A stretch of DNA of 24,154 nt, taken from the NCBI GenBank assembly GCA_030639395.1, contig DAOWCW010000002.1:1-24154 (forward strand), read 5' to 3'. The stretch's first letter is position 1; each line of letters starts with the position of its first letter. This DNA comes from an archaeon. Its GTDB lineage: Archaea; Nanoarchaeota; Nanoarchaeia; Pacearchaeales; GW2011-AR1. Both the position numbers and the translations under genes were made by a program. A model generated the notes under the pieces. It was not told where the DNA came from. It searched no databases and worked only from the letters and a program-made list of their open reading frames with translations. This document shows positions 13,845-20,975 of the stretch, piece after piece.

Positions 13845-16286
13845 CTAAAAAAGTTTTTTCTGAGTTTCCCCATCCACAATAGCAGAAACATCAACTTCAA
13901 ACACATCAAAAATCCCCTCAACAGCAGGCAAAATTTGTCTCTTCAAATAATACTCAACATCATATTTCACCCTCTCCCCCTTTAAAAAAACCCGATCTCC
14001 AATCCGCTTTCCCGAGCCCTCTCCAACAAAATACTCAACAAACGTCCCAACACCAACAGGTATACCGGCCTCAATCATTTTCTTCGCAGCAACAACATGC
14101 GGACCCTCAGCGACATAATCTCCAACATCTCTCTTCAACTTAGTATGAATAATCAAATCCTCCAATTCAACATCCCTCGACCTCAACTTATCCACAACTT
14201 CCTTCACCAATTTCAAAGCTCCCACCTCGTTCCCCTCATTTAAAATATTCCTCAAAACATTATTCTGCAAAACCCTCGCCAATCCACACCAATCCCGTCG
14301 CACCGTCTCAAACCCACGAATCTTAATCTTCCCACTCTCACTAAGCAAAGCATACTTTTTTTTCGCCCCAGTTTTAACTCCACGTTTCGCAACAAAAAGA
14401 CCACGCGTAAAAAAATCCTCCAACTCCAACTCCATAATTCCAGGCAACTCATCATTAATCCTCTTCAAAAAATCCAAAATCTCTTCCCTGCTTTTTCCAT
14501 TCTTCAAAAAAGCAATAGAATCAGTATCGCCATAAATAATCTGATACCCCTCGTCCTCAATTTTCTTCATCGTATCAGCATTAAATTTTCTAACATAAGC
14601 CAGCGTCGCTGCAGCAGCCTCCCTCGAGTAATACCTAGCCCCATAAAAACCCTGATAACCAAAAGTAGCATTAGCTAAAAGCTTGTAAGCATTGGATCGA
14701 GCCTTACTCATTGCACTGCCATCCTTCTGATATACCTTCTTAAATTTTTTTCGTTTATCAACAATCTCGCTCAGTAAAGTAGCAAAAAACCCAAGCTCCT
14801 TATCAAAATAAATCTGAACATCTTCCCCATCAAGTTCAAACTGAGGAGCAACATAACAATTCCCATCATTTACAAATCGCAAACTCTGACCCGAAATATT
14901 AAACGATACAATCAAACTAGAATGCATACTCGTAAAATCAAACATAACCAAATCCTCATAAAATCCAGGCGTCGGCTCGAAAACATTTGCCCCCTCAAAC
15001 TTCTTCTTATTCTTCCTCTCATTGCTCTCATTATGCCCAGGTCGTCTCTCCGCAATCTCATCAAACCGATCCAAATTATGCAGAATATGATTTTCAACAT
15101 GCGTCGCCATTCTATCCCGCGTCACATTAAAAACAGGCTCCTTAACAATATGACAAAACTCATTAACATCTGGCCAAAGTTTCAACGCCAACTCATGTGT
15201 TACAACAGCATCCTGCATACTATAAGAAAAAAAATTTCTCCAATCGTCGTTCTCCATATTCCCCAATTTCGAAAAATCAAAATCCTTTTTTCTCGCCCCA
15301 ACCAACTCACCAGCCACCTCATTTAAGCTCAAAGTCTCACTTTGCAAATACTGAGAAAAAACAGCGTCGACAAAACGATACAAATCAACATGAACAAGCC
15401 CCGCAATCTTTCCAGAAGGAATCCGCCCTCTCGCAAAACTAGGACCTCGACCACTTATCCCCAAATCCAAAGTCACCTTATAAAAATCAGCTCTCGATTT
15501 CAAATACGGCAAATCAAAACCATCACTAAAATATCCAGTCAAAATATCAGCATCAGCCCCACGAACAATCTCACAAAACCTCTCAAGCATCGTCGCCTCA
15601 TCCTCAACAATCTCTACATAATCAGGCACATCATTAATTTTTTTCCAAGTAATAACCTTTTTTATATTCCCATCACAAACAGACACCATCAAAATCTCCC
15701 CCTCCCCAATCTCACGTCCAGTAGTTTCAATATCATAAGCCAAAATCTTAGGCACAAACTCCTCCTTTTTTTCAAATGGCACAATACTTTTAGCAAAATA
15801 ACACGCCCCAACATCTAGACCATCAAGCATCCTCAAAACATTATGTTCTTCAGTCTCAACACTACACCAAGCCAGAGGATTCACTTTATTCTCCTTAATA
15901 TATTTAGTAATAAGCGAAACATCCCACTCCCTTCTAAAATCAACTCCTTCCATGTCCCCCATCGCCGAAATCATCTCATGTGCATCCTTGTGATTACTAA
16001 TCCAAACTCTAATAGCCCGAACTTTCTTTCCCAAAAAATGCTTATCCAAAACCTCCGCTCTAAGAACCCCACTAATCCTCCCGCCCTTCCTCACCTCAAT
16101 ATTTTTAATCTTACCTAAAACCCGTTTTTCATCATAACCTTCCTTTAGAATCAAATAAAAATTCGCATCATAAGAATCCACAACACAAACTTTCCTACCA
16201 TCCCCATCTCGACCAATCATTTTAACAAAATTCTTTCCATCAAAATCAAAATAATCATATTCCACAGGAACAAATTCGATTTTCAT
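13845..16286 (-). CDS. polB: Family B DNA polymerase
   Basis: An 813-aa replicative polymerase with 3'-5' exonuclease. Exo I ILAYDIETTG carries Asp185 and Glu187, Exo II is in TGYFSDGFDLPYL, and Exo III is YSMQD ending at Asp359. Motif A is MFDFTSMHSSLIV (Asp450), motif B is KARSNAYKLLANATFGYQG near 528-546, and motif C is YGDTDS at 585-590; a KKKYAL segment follows. All metal-binding acids are present, so both activities should work. The motif A core normally reads SLYPS and here is SMHSS, replacing the steric-gate Tyr with His. I start at ATG 16286 and not 16328, because a TATA box lies about 26 nt upstream of 16286. There is no intein. A divergent plus-strand gene pair begins about 110 nt away. 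Confidence 0.96.
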   Translation of the reverse strand: MKIEFVPVEYDYFDFDGKNFVKMIGRDGDGRKVCVVDSYDANFYLILKEGYDEKRVLGKIKNIEVRKGGRISGVLRAEVLDKHFLGKKVRAIRVWISNHKDAHEMISAMGDMEGVDFRREWDVSLITKYIKENKVNPLAWCSVETEEHNVLRMLDGLDVGACYFAKSIVPFEKKEEFVPKILAYDIETTGREIGEGEILMVSVCDGNIKKVITWKKINDVPDYVEIVEDEATMLERFCEIVRGADADILTGYFSDGFDLPYLKSRADFYKVTLDLGISGRGPSFARGRIPSGKIAGLVHVDLYRFVDAVFSQYLQSETLSLNEVAGELVGARKKDFDFSKLGNMENDDWRNFFSYSMQDAVVTHELALKLWPDVNEFCHIVKEPVFNVTRDRMATHVENHILHNLDRFDEIAERRPGHNESNERKNKKKFEGANVFEPTPGFYEDLVMFDFTSMHSSLIVSFNISGQSLRFVNDGNCYVAPQFELDGEDVQIYFDKELGFFATLLSEIVDKRKKFKKVYQKDGSAMSKARSNAYKLLANATFGYQGFYGARYYSREAAAATLAYVRKFNADTMKKIEDEGYQIIYGDTDSIAFLKNGKSREEILDFLKRINDELPGIMELELEDFFTRGLFVAKRGVKTGAKKKYALLSESGKIKIRGFETVRRDWCGLARVLQNNVLRNILNEGNEVGALKLVKEVVDKLRSRDVELEDLIIHTKLKRDVGDYVAEGPHVVAAKKMIEAGIPVGVGTFVEYFVGEGSGKRIGDRVFLKGERVKYDVEYYLKRQILPAVEGIFDVFEVDVSAIVDGETQKKLF

Positions 16287-16307
16287 ATACCAGACAACTA
16301 AACAAAC

Positions 16308-16317
16308 TTTATATATT
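16308..16317 (-). promoter_or_regulatory. TATA box for polB
   Basis: The plus strand reads tttatatatt here, centred about 26 nt upstream of ATG 16286. This places the transcript start at or next to that ATG and would leave the longer frame from 16328 untranslated. Confidence 0.6.
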
Positions 16318-16365
16318 TTCTGAACCAATAATCGTTACTACTCATCTATTACAACATTCAAAAGA

Positions 16366-16373
16366 TTTATAAA
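16366..16373 (+). promoter_or_regulatory. TATA box for the small plus-strand gene at 16395
   Basis: tttataaa, centred about 25 nt upstream of ATG 16395 and only 10 nt upstream of the earlier ATG at 16380. The spacing favours 16395 as a leaderless start. It is divergent from the polB TATA box about 50 bp away. Confidence 0.5.
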
Positions 16374-16394
16374 CTTTCTATGCCTATATCAACT

Positions 16395-16610
16395 ATGATA
16401 TCAAAAGTAACATGGTCAGGAGTGTCATTGTTTGGACAAATCCCAAAATATAAAAATCCATCAAGACAAGATGTTGTAGAAATAATTGGTACATGTCCAG
16501 TATCCGACAGAAAACCAAATGCTCAAGAGTATGATTGCAATGAAAAAGACGCGATAAAAAATACATCACCTCAAGAAAGAAGACCACGGAGAAATTATAG
16601 ATATTTTTAG
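16395..16610 (+). CDS. Small protein of unknown function (71 aa)
   Basis: From ATG 16395 the product opens MISKVTWSGVSLFGQIPKYK and ends in a basic PRRNYRYF tail; an in-frame ATG at 16380 would add five residues. It has no membrane segment or signal peptide, and I recognise no family. It contains two Cys residues that do not form a CxxC pair. The next gene starts 6 nt after the stop, so the two are likely one transcript. Base composition here does not follow the C-over-G bias of the flanking polB and fen1 genes. The minus-strand open frame across the same DNA is less credible because it has no promoter-like element. Confidence 0.5.
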   Translation: MISKVTWSGVSLFGQIPKYKNPSRQDVVEIIGTCPVSDRKPNAQEYDCNEKDAIKNTSPQERRPRRNYRYF

Positions 16611-16616
16611 TATAAA

Positions 16617-17117
16617 ATGATAAAAATAAAAAATATAACATTAGAAAATTTTGTAGAAAAAATAACCCCTAGGGCAATCGTTGATGAAGACGTGAGAATA
16701 ACCATACGTTTCAAAGGAGAATGTTCTGCCAAAGGATTCGGCTCGGAGTTAGTATTTTTTTATAGTTCCTCTGGGAAGGGAATAACATATCGTATATGTT
16801 ATGACAAAGAAGATGACGATGACCTAAAAAGAGACACGAAGGACCCAATGTCTCGAGCGAAAAAAGATTTGGCCTATCATTTAAAAAAATATCCTGTAGA
16901 CATGAGAGTTGTACCAGAGAGAGAAAACTTACTAGAAGTAGATGTGTGCTATGAGGGCAAAGCCATCATGGAAGAAATAGATAGTATCTATGCAGAATCA
17001 AGAAACGGGAAATCAAGAGCTTTATCTGCCTATCCAGAACATGAATCCTCCCAAGAAGAATTTAAAGACCCAGTTGAATATGACGAAGTTAGAGAAGCCT
17101 GGCTAAAAAATAACTAA
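16617..17117 (+). CDS. Protein of unknown function (166 aa), acidic C-terminal third
   Basis: A soluble 166-aa protein; I recognise no family. The first half (residues 1-60) alternates hydrophobic and charged residues like a beta-rich domain (for example VRITIRF and GITYRICY). A charged linker KEDDDDLKRDTKD follows, then a helix and a strand (LLEVDVCYEGKAI), and an acidic tail from about 135. No catalytic motif is evident. The gap to the upstream small gene is 6 nt. In 16801-16860 the plus strand has 15 G and 12 C, while the nearby fen1 line 17221-17280 has 5 G and 22 C, so this gene probably arrived recently. It lies between two core replication genes; a link to replication is possible but not shown. 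Confidence 0.7.
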   Translation: MIKIKNITLENFVEKITPRAIVDEDVRITIRFKGECSAKGFGSELVFFYSSSGKGITYRICYDKEDDDDLKRDTKDPMSRAKKDLAYHLKKYPVDMRVVPERENLLEVDVCYEGKAIMEEIDSIYAESRNGKSRALSAYPEHESSQEEFKDPVEYDEVREAWLKNN

Positions 17118-17131
17118 TCGCCCCATAAACT

Positions 17132-17140
17132 ACTTATATC
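17132..17140 (+). promoter_or_regulatory. TATA box for fen1
   Basis: acttatatc, centred about 24 nt upstream of ATG 17160, giving a leaderless message independent of the upstream unknown gene. Confidence 0.5.
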
Positions 17141-17159
17141 TCAATTTCCTCACCACAGT

Positions 17160-18185
17160 ATGGGAATCCAAATATCAGAAATCATTCCAAAAAAAGAAAT
17201 AGAACTCTCAAGTCTAAAAGACAAAACCATAGCAATCGACGCCTATGTCACACTCTACCAATTCCTCACAACAATCCGACAACCCGACGGCACACCACTC
17301 CAAGATAAAAACGGCAACATAACATCTCACCTCTCTGGACTATTCTACCGAAACATCAATCTCCTCCAAGAAGGCATCAAGCCAGTCTACATCTTCGACG
17401 GAATCCCTCCAGAGCTAAAACAAGCCGAAATCGAGAAACGAAAAGAAGCAAAAAAAATAGCCGAAGAAAAATACATAGAAGCCAAAGCCAAAGATGACAT
17501 AGCAGGAATGAAAAAATACTCCAGCCGAACAGTAAAAATAACCAACGAGATAGTTCAAGAATCAAAAGAAATATTAGAGGCCTTAGGAATTCCAGTAATC
17601 CAAGCTCCATCTGAAGGAGAATCCGAAGCTGCAACTCTGGCAAGAACAGGCAAAGTCTGGGCAGCAGCATCTCAAGATTATGACGCTATTCTCTATGCAA
17701 CTCCATATCTCATTCGAAATCTCACTTCAGCCAGAAGAAAAAAATTACCATCAGGACTCTACATCGACATCAAGCCAGAACTAATTGAATTCCAACGAGT
17801 CCTAAACGAACTTGGAATTGATAAAGACCAACTAATCTGCCTAGCAATTCTCGTAGGAACAGACTACAATCCAGGCGGGATAAAAGGCCTCGGCCAAAAA
17901 AAAGCCCTAGAAATAGTCCAACAATATAAATATCCAGTCGAAATATTCAAGCACGTTTCAAGTAAATTTGATTTCATTTTCGACTGGCAAGAAGTATTCA
18001 AACAATTTCATGAATATGAATCAAATTACATTGAGGATATTGAGTTTGGCAAAGTTGATGAGGAGAAAGTAAAAGAGATATTAATAAAGCACGATTTTTC
18101 TGAAACTAGAATTGATTCTGGGCTACAAAAACTTAGATTATTAACAGAAGCAAAAAAACAAAAAGGACTATCTGATTTTTTCTAA
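17160..18185 (+). CDS. fen1: Flap endonuclease 1
   Basis: A 341-aa structure-specific nuclease that removes 5' flaps in Okazaki fragment maturation and repair. It starts MGIQISEII, the usual Gly2 N terminus. The active-site acids appear in order: Asp27 (AIDAY), Asp80 (IFDG), Glu152 and Glu154 (SEGESEAA), Asp173 and Asp175 (QDYD) and Asp235 (GTDYNPGG). GIKGLGQKKALEIV at 240-253 is the helix-hairpin-helix DNA-binding element. The last residues QKGLSDFF form a PIP box (QxxLxxFF) for binding the PCNA clamp. The length is typical for archaea. It has its own TATA box. A hairpin element follows 8 nt after the stop, in the gap before the convergent exchanger gene. Confidence 0.97.
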   Translation: MGIQISEIIPKKEIELSSLKDKTIAIDAYVTLYQFLTTIRQPDGTPLQDKNGNITSHLSGLFYRNINLLQEGIKPVYIFDGIPPELKQAEIEKRKEAKKIAEEKYIEAKAKDDIAGMKKYSSRTVKITNEIVQESKEILEALGIPVIQAPSEGESEAATLARTGKVWAAASQDYDAILYATPYLIRNLTSARRKKLPSGLYIDIKPELIEFQRVLNELGIDKDQLICLAILVGTDYNPGGIKGLGQKKALEIVQQYKYPVEIFKHVSSKFDFIFDWQEVFKQFHEYESNYIEDIEFGKVDEEKVKEILIKHDFSETRIDSGLQKLRLLTEAKKQKGLSDFF

Positions 18186-18193
18186 CTCCAAGT

Positions 18194-18228
18194 CTGGGCT
18201 CACCAGAGTCATGCCATACGTGGCCCAG
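18194..18228. repeat. Palindrome-associated repeat, intergenic copy, possible fen1 terminator
   Basis: Contains gggctcaccagagtcatgcc (18196-18215), identical to 20501-20520. Here ctgggc (18194-18199) plus cac pairs with gtg plus gcccag (18220-18228), with one bulged base, making a 9-bp stem. A short T run follows at about 18239-18243, so it may also end fen1 transcription. The distal flank (acg, then ggcc-like bases) is partly shared with the second copy. Confidence 0.7.
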
Positions 18229-18285
18229 CGAAGCTGAATTTTTCTATGTAAGAATGTGAGCTTCCCTTGCAAAGCAAAATATTTT

Positions 18286-19239
18286 CTATCCCCGAACAAC
18301 AACATACCAAACATACATCACATAAAACAACAACAACAAAATCCCATCCTTTCGCCTCAACTCATGCTTTTCTCCAACAAACACAAAAATCAACAAAACC
18401 AGTGTAGCCAAAAACATCACACCAATATCAAATCCAATAAAAGCAGGAATCTTCAGGGGAGAAATCAACGGCACAATTCCCAAAACCCAACACACATTAA
18501 ACACATTACTTCCAACGATATTCCCAATAGCAAGTCCAACATTCCCCCTCATTACAGCGACAACACTCACAACCAACTCCGGCAAACTCGTTCCAACAGC
18601 AATCACCGTCGCCGAAATTAAAAACTCACTCAACCCCAACTGATTAGCAATAACAACAGCCCCCTCAACAACCCACTGTCCACCAAAATAAATTCCAACA
18701 ATTCCCAAAACCAACTTCAATCCAATCAACAAATTAGATCTATCAACAATAGCACTGACATCAAGCTCCTTATTCCCTTTCTTGGCCATAAGAAAAACAT
18801 AGTAAAGAAAAACACTAAGCAATCCCAACAAAATCAACCCATCATCCCTAGTCAGAAACTCCTTCGCCCCAAACAAATTCCCAGTCAAAACAAACAACAC
18901 AAAAGCAGCCAGCAAAGCAAACGGAATCTCATGCCAAATAGTTTCATGCTTCAATTGAATATTCCCAAAACAAGCAACAATCCCCAGTACCAATAAAACA
19001 TTCGCAATATTACTCCCAACAACATTCCCAAACGCAATCTCACTCGACCCCTTGGCAACAGCAAACAAATTTACAACCAACTCCGGCAAACTCGTCCCAA
19101 AAGCAACAACAGTCAATCCAATAATCAAACCCGAAACACCAAGCCGTTCAGCAATCGACGAAGAGCTATCCACAATCCAATTCGCACCCTTCACCAAAAA
19201 AACAATCCCCAAAACAAAAAACAAGTATGTAATCACCAT
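18286..19239 (-). CDS. Sodium/calcium exchanger-like antiporter (CaCA family, YrbG type)
   Basis: A 317-aa polytopic membrane protein with the two inverted alpha-repeats of the CaCA superfamily. The first has VAFGTSLPELVVNLFA followed by GNVVGSNIANVLLVLG; the second has VAVGTSLPELVVSVVA followed by GNIVGSNVFNVCWVLG. The Glu in each GTSLPE and the Asn in each GSN segment line the ion path in the family. It probably exports calcium (or another cation) using sodium or protons; the ion cannot be told from sequence. I start at ATG 19239, as a palindromic TATA box is centred about 24 nt upstream; the longer frame to 19323 would run through the promoter and overlap the divergent gene. It converges with fen1. 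Confidence 0.92.
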   Translation of the reverse strand: MVITYLFFVLGIVFLVKGANWIVDSSSSIAERLGVSGLIIGLTVVAFGTSLPELVVNLFAVAKGSSEIAFGNVVGSNIANVLLVLGIVACFGNIQLKHETIWHEIPFALLAAFVLFVLTGNLFGAKEFLTRDDGLILLGLLSVFLYYVFLMAKKGNKELDVSAIVDRSNLLIGLKLVLGIVGIYFGGQWVVEGAVVIANQLGLSEFLISATVIAVGTSLPELVVSVVAVMRGNVGLAIGNIVGSNVFNVCWVLGIVPLISPLKIPAFIGFDIGVMFLATLVLLIFVFVGEKHELRRKDGILLLLFYVMYVWYVVVRG

Positions 19240-19256
19240 TAACAAAACACAGTAAG

Positions 19257-19269
19257 GCTTATATAAAAG
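19257..19269. promoter_or_regulatory. Shared palindromic TATA box for a divergent gene pair
   Basis: gcttatataaaag contains the palindrome ttatataa (19259-19266). Its centre is about 24 nt from both the exchanger ATG (19239, minus) and the small membrane protein ATG (19287, plus). The two start codons are only 48 nt apart and no other TATA element fits either gene as well. Confidence 0.55.
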
Positions 19270-19286
19270 TTTAACCATATAATAAA

Positions 19287-19502
19287 ATGATAATCGGAAT
19301 CGCCCTCGGCATCTCACTAGCAATAAACATAACTTCTCTCCTAATAGTTTTCACCTCAACAACCGGCATCCTCCGAGAAAACATGGCGACAGGCGCAGTC
19401 ATCGGAACCGCCCAAGCTACTTCTTACGCAACTACAACATTAATTTTTTCATTAATTACAACATTATTCTTAATGCTACTTCTAAAAAAATCAAAATACT
19501 AA
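19287..19502 (+). CDS. Small membrane protein, two predicted transmembrane helices (71 aa)
   Basis: The product has a hydrophobic helix at about 3-25 (IGIALGISLAINITSLLIVF), a polar Gly/Ala/Thr-rich loop, and a second helix at about 47-66 ending LMLLLKKSKY. The basic end suggests a cytoplasmic C terminus. I recognise no family. The start lies 24 nt from the shared TATA box, so a leaderless message is likely. It may be co-regulated with the divergent exchanger. A perfect 7-bp hairpin follows 36 nt after the stop. Confidence 0.65.
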   Translation: MIIGIALGISLAINITSLLIVFTSTTGILRENMATGAVIGTAQATSYATTTLIFSLITTLFLMLLLKKSKY

Positions 19503-19536
19503 GTCAGTAATCATAAAAGAACCACCAAGATTATCC

Positions 19537-19557
19537 AGCTAATATTTCATATTAGTT
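19537..19557 (+). terminator. Hairpin after the small membrane gene
   Basis: ctaatat (19539-19545) pairs perfectly with atattag (19549-19555) around ttc, extendable by one or two pairs. It is A/T-rich and followed by only a short T run, so termination is tentative. Confidence 0.4.
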
Positions 19558-19598
19558 TGTGAAGACATAAAAGACAGCCACTCACCACTGATTAAGAC

Positions 19599-19618
19599 TG
19601 CTCTGACAAGGTCAGGCA
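19599..19618 (-). terminator. Hairpin directly after the membrane protein stop
   Basis: tgc-t-ctgac (19599-19607) pairs with gtcag-gca (19611-19618) around an aag loop, with one bulged base. It lies 2 nt beyond the stop codon (19620-19622, minus strand) of the membrane gene. No T tract follows on the minus strand, so it may be an RNA 3'-end stem and not a classical terminator. Confidence 0.4.
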
Positions 19619-19619
19619 C

Positions 19620-20366
19620 CTAATTCTTATCCTTAATCTGCCCAATTAACTCATCAACAGCCTCAATATTAGTATCCATCTCTACCTTCTGTCTCCGAGC
19701 CTCCATAGAAGCTTTATATCTAGCAAGCATAAGCATAATACTTCCAATAGCAGAAATACTAAATGGAGCAAAAACAAAACAAAGAAAAACAAAAATAATC
19801 CCCAACCAAACCCCAAAATCAGTCAAAATAAACCAAATATAAGTCAGCCATCCATAAAGCACATTAGCTAATCCATAATAAAGTCTAATAACCAGCAAAA
19901 TAAAAAAAACTCCAAACCCAAAAATCCTAGACTTCCCTTCTTCTTCAATAAAAAACCAAAGTCCCTTAGCATTCAAAAATAAAACAACAAAAAACCAAAG
20001 AATAACATACACATTAATAAAAAACAAAAAAGAAACCGCAGGCTTCATATGAAAAATATATCGCATCCAACCAACATTTTCATCCAACCACAAATTAATC
20101 GTAGCAATCCTAAGCTCAGCCTTCGTCACAAATGGCCTATACTTCCCATAGTCAATCTTCCCATCATCACCAAGACCATACTTGTCAATCAACTCTTTTG
20201 CTTTTTCAGCATCTTCCGTAGCCTTCTCAATATCTCCTCCCACAGCTGCAGGAGACTCCGCGACTACCACACCAAATAATAACAGAACTAGCAATAAGTA
20301 AACAAGTTTCTCACCAACCTGACACCCCTTCGCAATATTTAATCTTCGACATCCACTCCACTTCAT
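19620..20366 (-). CDS. Signal-peptide polytopic membrane protein, subfamily 1 (member A)
   Basis: A 248-aa protein from ATG 20366. The signal segment YLLLVLLLFGVVVA at about 23-36 would be cut before ESPAAV. A 75-residue external region with a charged helix (DIEKATEDAEKAKEL) and NLWLDENVGW follows. About four membrane helices lie between 110 and 215, and a charged C-terminal helix ends IGQIKDKN. I recognise no characterised family; overall layout and the NLW / NPW segment match the protein at 20976-21644. The start is fixed by an ATGA overlap with the nucleotidyltransferase stop and a GGGAGG ribosome binding site 9 nt before it, so translation is coupled to that gene. Codons near residue 9-12 come from an 18-bp near-duplicate of the upstream gene's 3' end. 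Confidence 0.75.
   Translation of the reverse strand: MKWSGCRRLNIAKGCQVGEKLVYLLLVLLLFGVVVAESPAAVGGDIEKATEDAEKAKELIDKYGLGDDGKIDYGKYRPFVTKAELRIATINLWLDENVGWMRYIFHMKPAVSFLFFINVYVILWFFVVLFLNAKGLWFFIEEEGKSRIFGFGVFFILLVIRLYYGLANVLYGWLTYIWFILTDFGVWLGIIFVFLCFVFAPFSISAIGSIMLMLARYKASMEARRQKVEMDTNIEAVDELIGQIKDKN
20329..20346. repeat. 18-bp near-direct repeat, copy 1
   Basis: ttcgcaatatttaatctt at 20329-20346 matches ttcacaatatttaatctt at 20394-20411 in 17 of 18 positions. One copy encodes LNI in the membrane protein N terminus, the other LNI in the nucleotidyltransferase C terminus. The offset is 65 bp. Confidence 0.7.
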
Positions 20367-20899
20367 TCTAAATAACCTCCCAAAACACAACCATTCACAA
20401 TATTTAATCTTAACTCTTCACTGACATTTTCCAAGTTCTCAAACCTAAAAATTTGAACCTCGCGTCCCAATTTCCGCTCAAACTTTTTCAAATCAACATC
20501 GGGCTCACCAGAGTCATGCCCAACGAGGGCCTTCTTAGATCTACAAAAAACAACCAAGTCAACATCAGAACTCTTCGTCGCCTCCAACTTCCCCAAACTT
20601 CCAAACAGAACAACAGAGTCAAAACGCAATTCATCTCTCAAAAATATAACCAAATTCTTTAGCCTACCTTCCCAATAAATCCTAGACAATCCTAAGGCAA
20701 CACGACTTTCACTATCTATTCTAAATAATAAAAACCCCCTATCTTCCCGTCTCAGCAAAATACCTTCACTAACAAAACCATTAAGCAACTTTGAAGCCGT
20801 AGGAGGACTCACTCCAATATTACGAGCATACTCTCTAACCGAAACCTCCCTATAACAATCCTCAAAAAACACCGCAAGCCTGTCAATTATTTCTAACAT
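20363..20899 (-). CDS. Winged-helix HTH fused to a minimal nucleotidyltransferase domain
   Basis: A 178-aa protein. Residues about 1-60 form a winged helix (SVREYARNIGVSPPTASKLL is the recognition part). Residues 90-155 are a Pol-beta-type nucleotidyltransferase: VVLFGSLGKLEATKSSDVDLVVF, with GS at 100-101 and metal-binding Asp112 and Asp114. Such proteins may bind DNA and transfer a nucleotide to an unknown target; no HEPN partner is present, so a classical HEPN/MNT toxin pair is not supported. Residues 124-134 (ALVGHDSGEPD) look inserted between the acidic strand and the KLGREVQIF strand, and their DNA is the repeat shared with 18196-18215. A TATA box is centred about 27 nt upstream of ATG 20899. 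The downstream membrane gene overlaps as ATGA. Confidence 0.82.
   Translation of the reverse strand: MLEIIDRLAVFFEDCYREVSVREYARNIGVSPPTASKLLNGFVSEGILLRREDRGFLLFRIDSESRVALGLSRIYWEGRLKNLVIFLRDELRFDSVVLFGSLGKLEATKSSDVDLVVFCRSKKALVGHDSGEPDVDLKKFERKLGREVQIFRFENLENVSEELRLNIVNGCVLGGYLE
20501..20531. repeat. Palindrome-associated repeat, in-frame copy inside the nucleotidyltransferase gene
   Basis: Positions 20501-20520 are identical to 18196-18215. The adjacent gccc (20518-20521) and gggc (20527-20530) form a small stem around aacga; the intergenic copy has GCC and GGC in the corresponding places with a different loop. On the coding strand it supplies the residues HDSGEP and their neighbours. Confidence 0.7.
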
Positions 20900-20919
20900 A
20901 TGTAAAATATAATTAACAG

Positions 20920-20931
20920 CTGTTTATAAAA
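20920..20931 (-). promoter_or_regulatory. TATA box for the nucleotidyltransferase-membrane protein operon
   Basis: The plus strand reads tgtttataaaac, centred about 27 nt upstream of ATG 20899. The divergent TATA box for the next gene is about 25 bp away. Confidence 0.5.
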
Positions 20932-20945
20932 CTTTCCATCGCCAA

Positions 20946-20955
20946 TTATATAAAT
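20946..20955 (+). promoter_or_regulatory. TATA box for the membrane protein at 20976
   Basis: attatataaa, centred about 26 nt upstream of ATG 20976, implying a leaderless message. Confidence 0.55.
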
Positions 20956-20975
20956 CAACACGTCCTAATCAAAAC

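Noticed and set aside
16393..16641. 82-codon minus-strand frame opposite the 71-aa gene
   Set aside because: Rich in Phe, Leu and Tyr but overlaps both plus genes, with no TATA-like element at the right distance; the plus-strand gene has one.
18286..19323. Longer exchanger start at 19323
   Set aside because: It would cover the shared TATA box and overlap the divergent small gene; ATG 19239 fits the promoter spacing.
19500..19620. Possible small RNA or tRNA gene in this gap
   Set aside because: Two hairpins are present but there is no cloverleaf, no T-loop GTTCRA and no box C/D or H/ACA pattern that I can support.
20363..20899. HEPN/MNT toxin-antitoxin pair
   Set aside because: The partner gene is a membrane protein with no HEPN RX4-6H motif; only the nucleotidyltransferase half is present and it is fused to an HTH.
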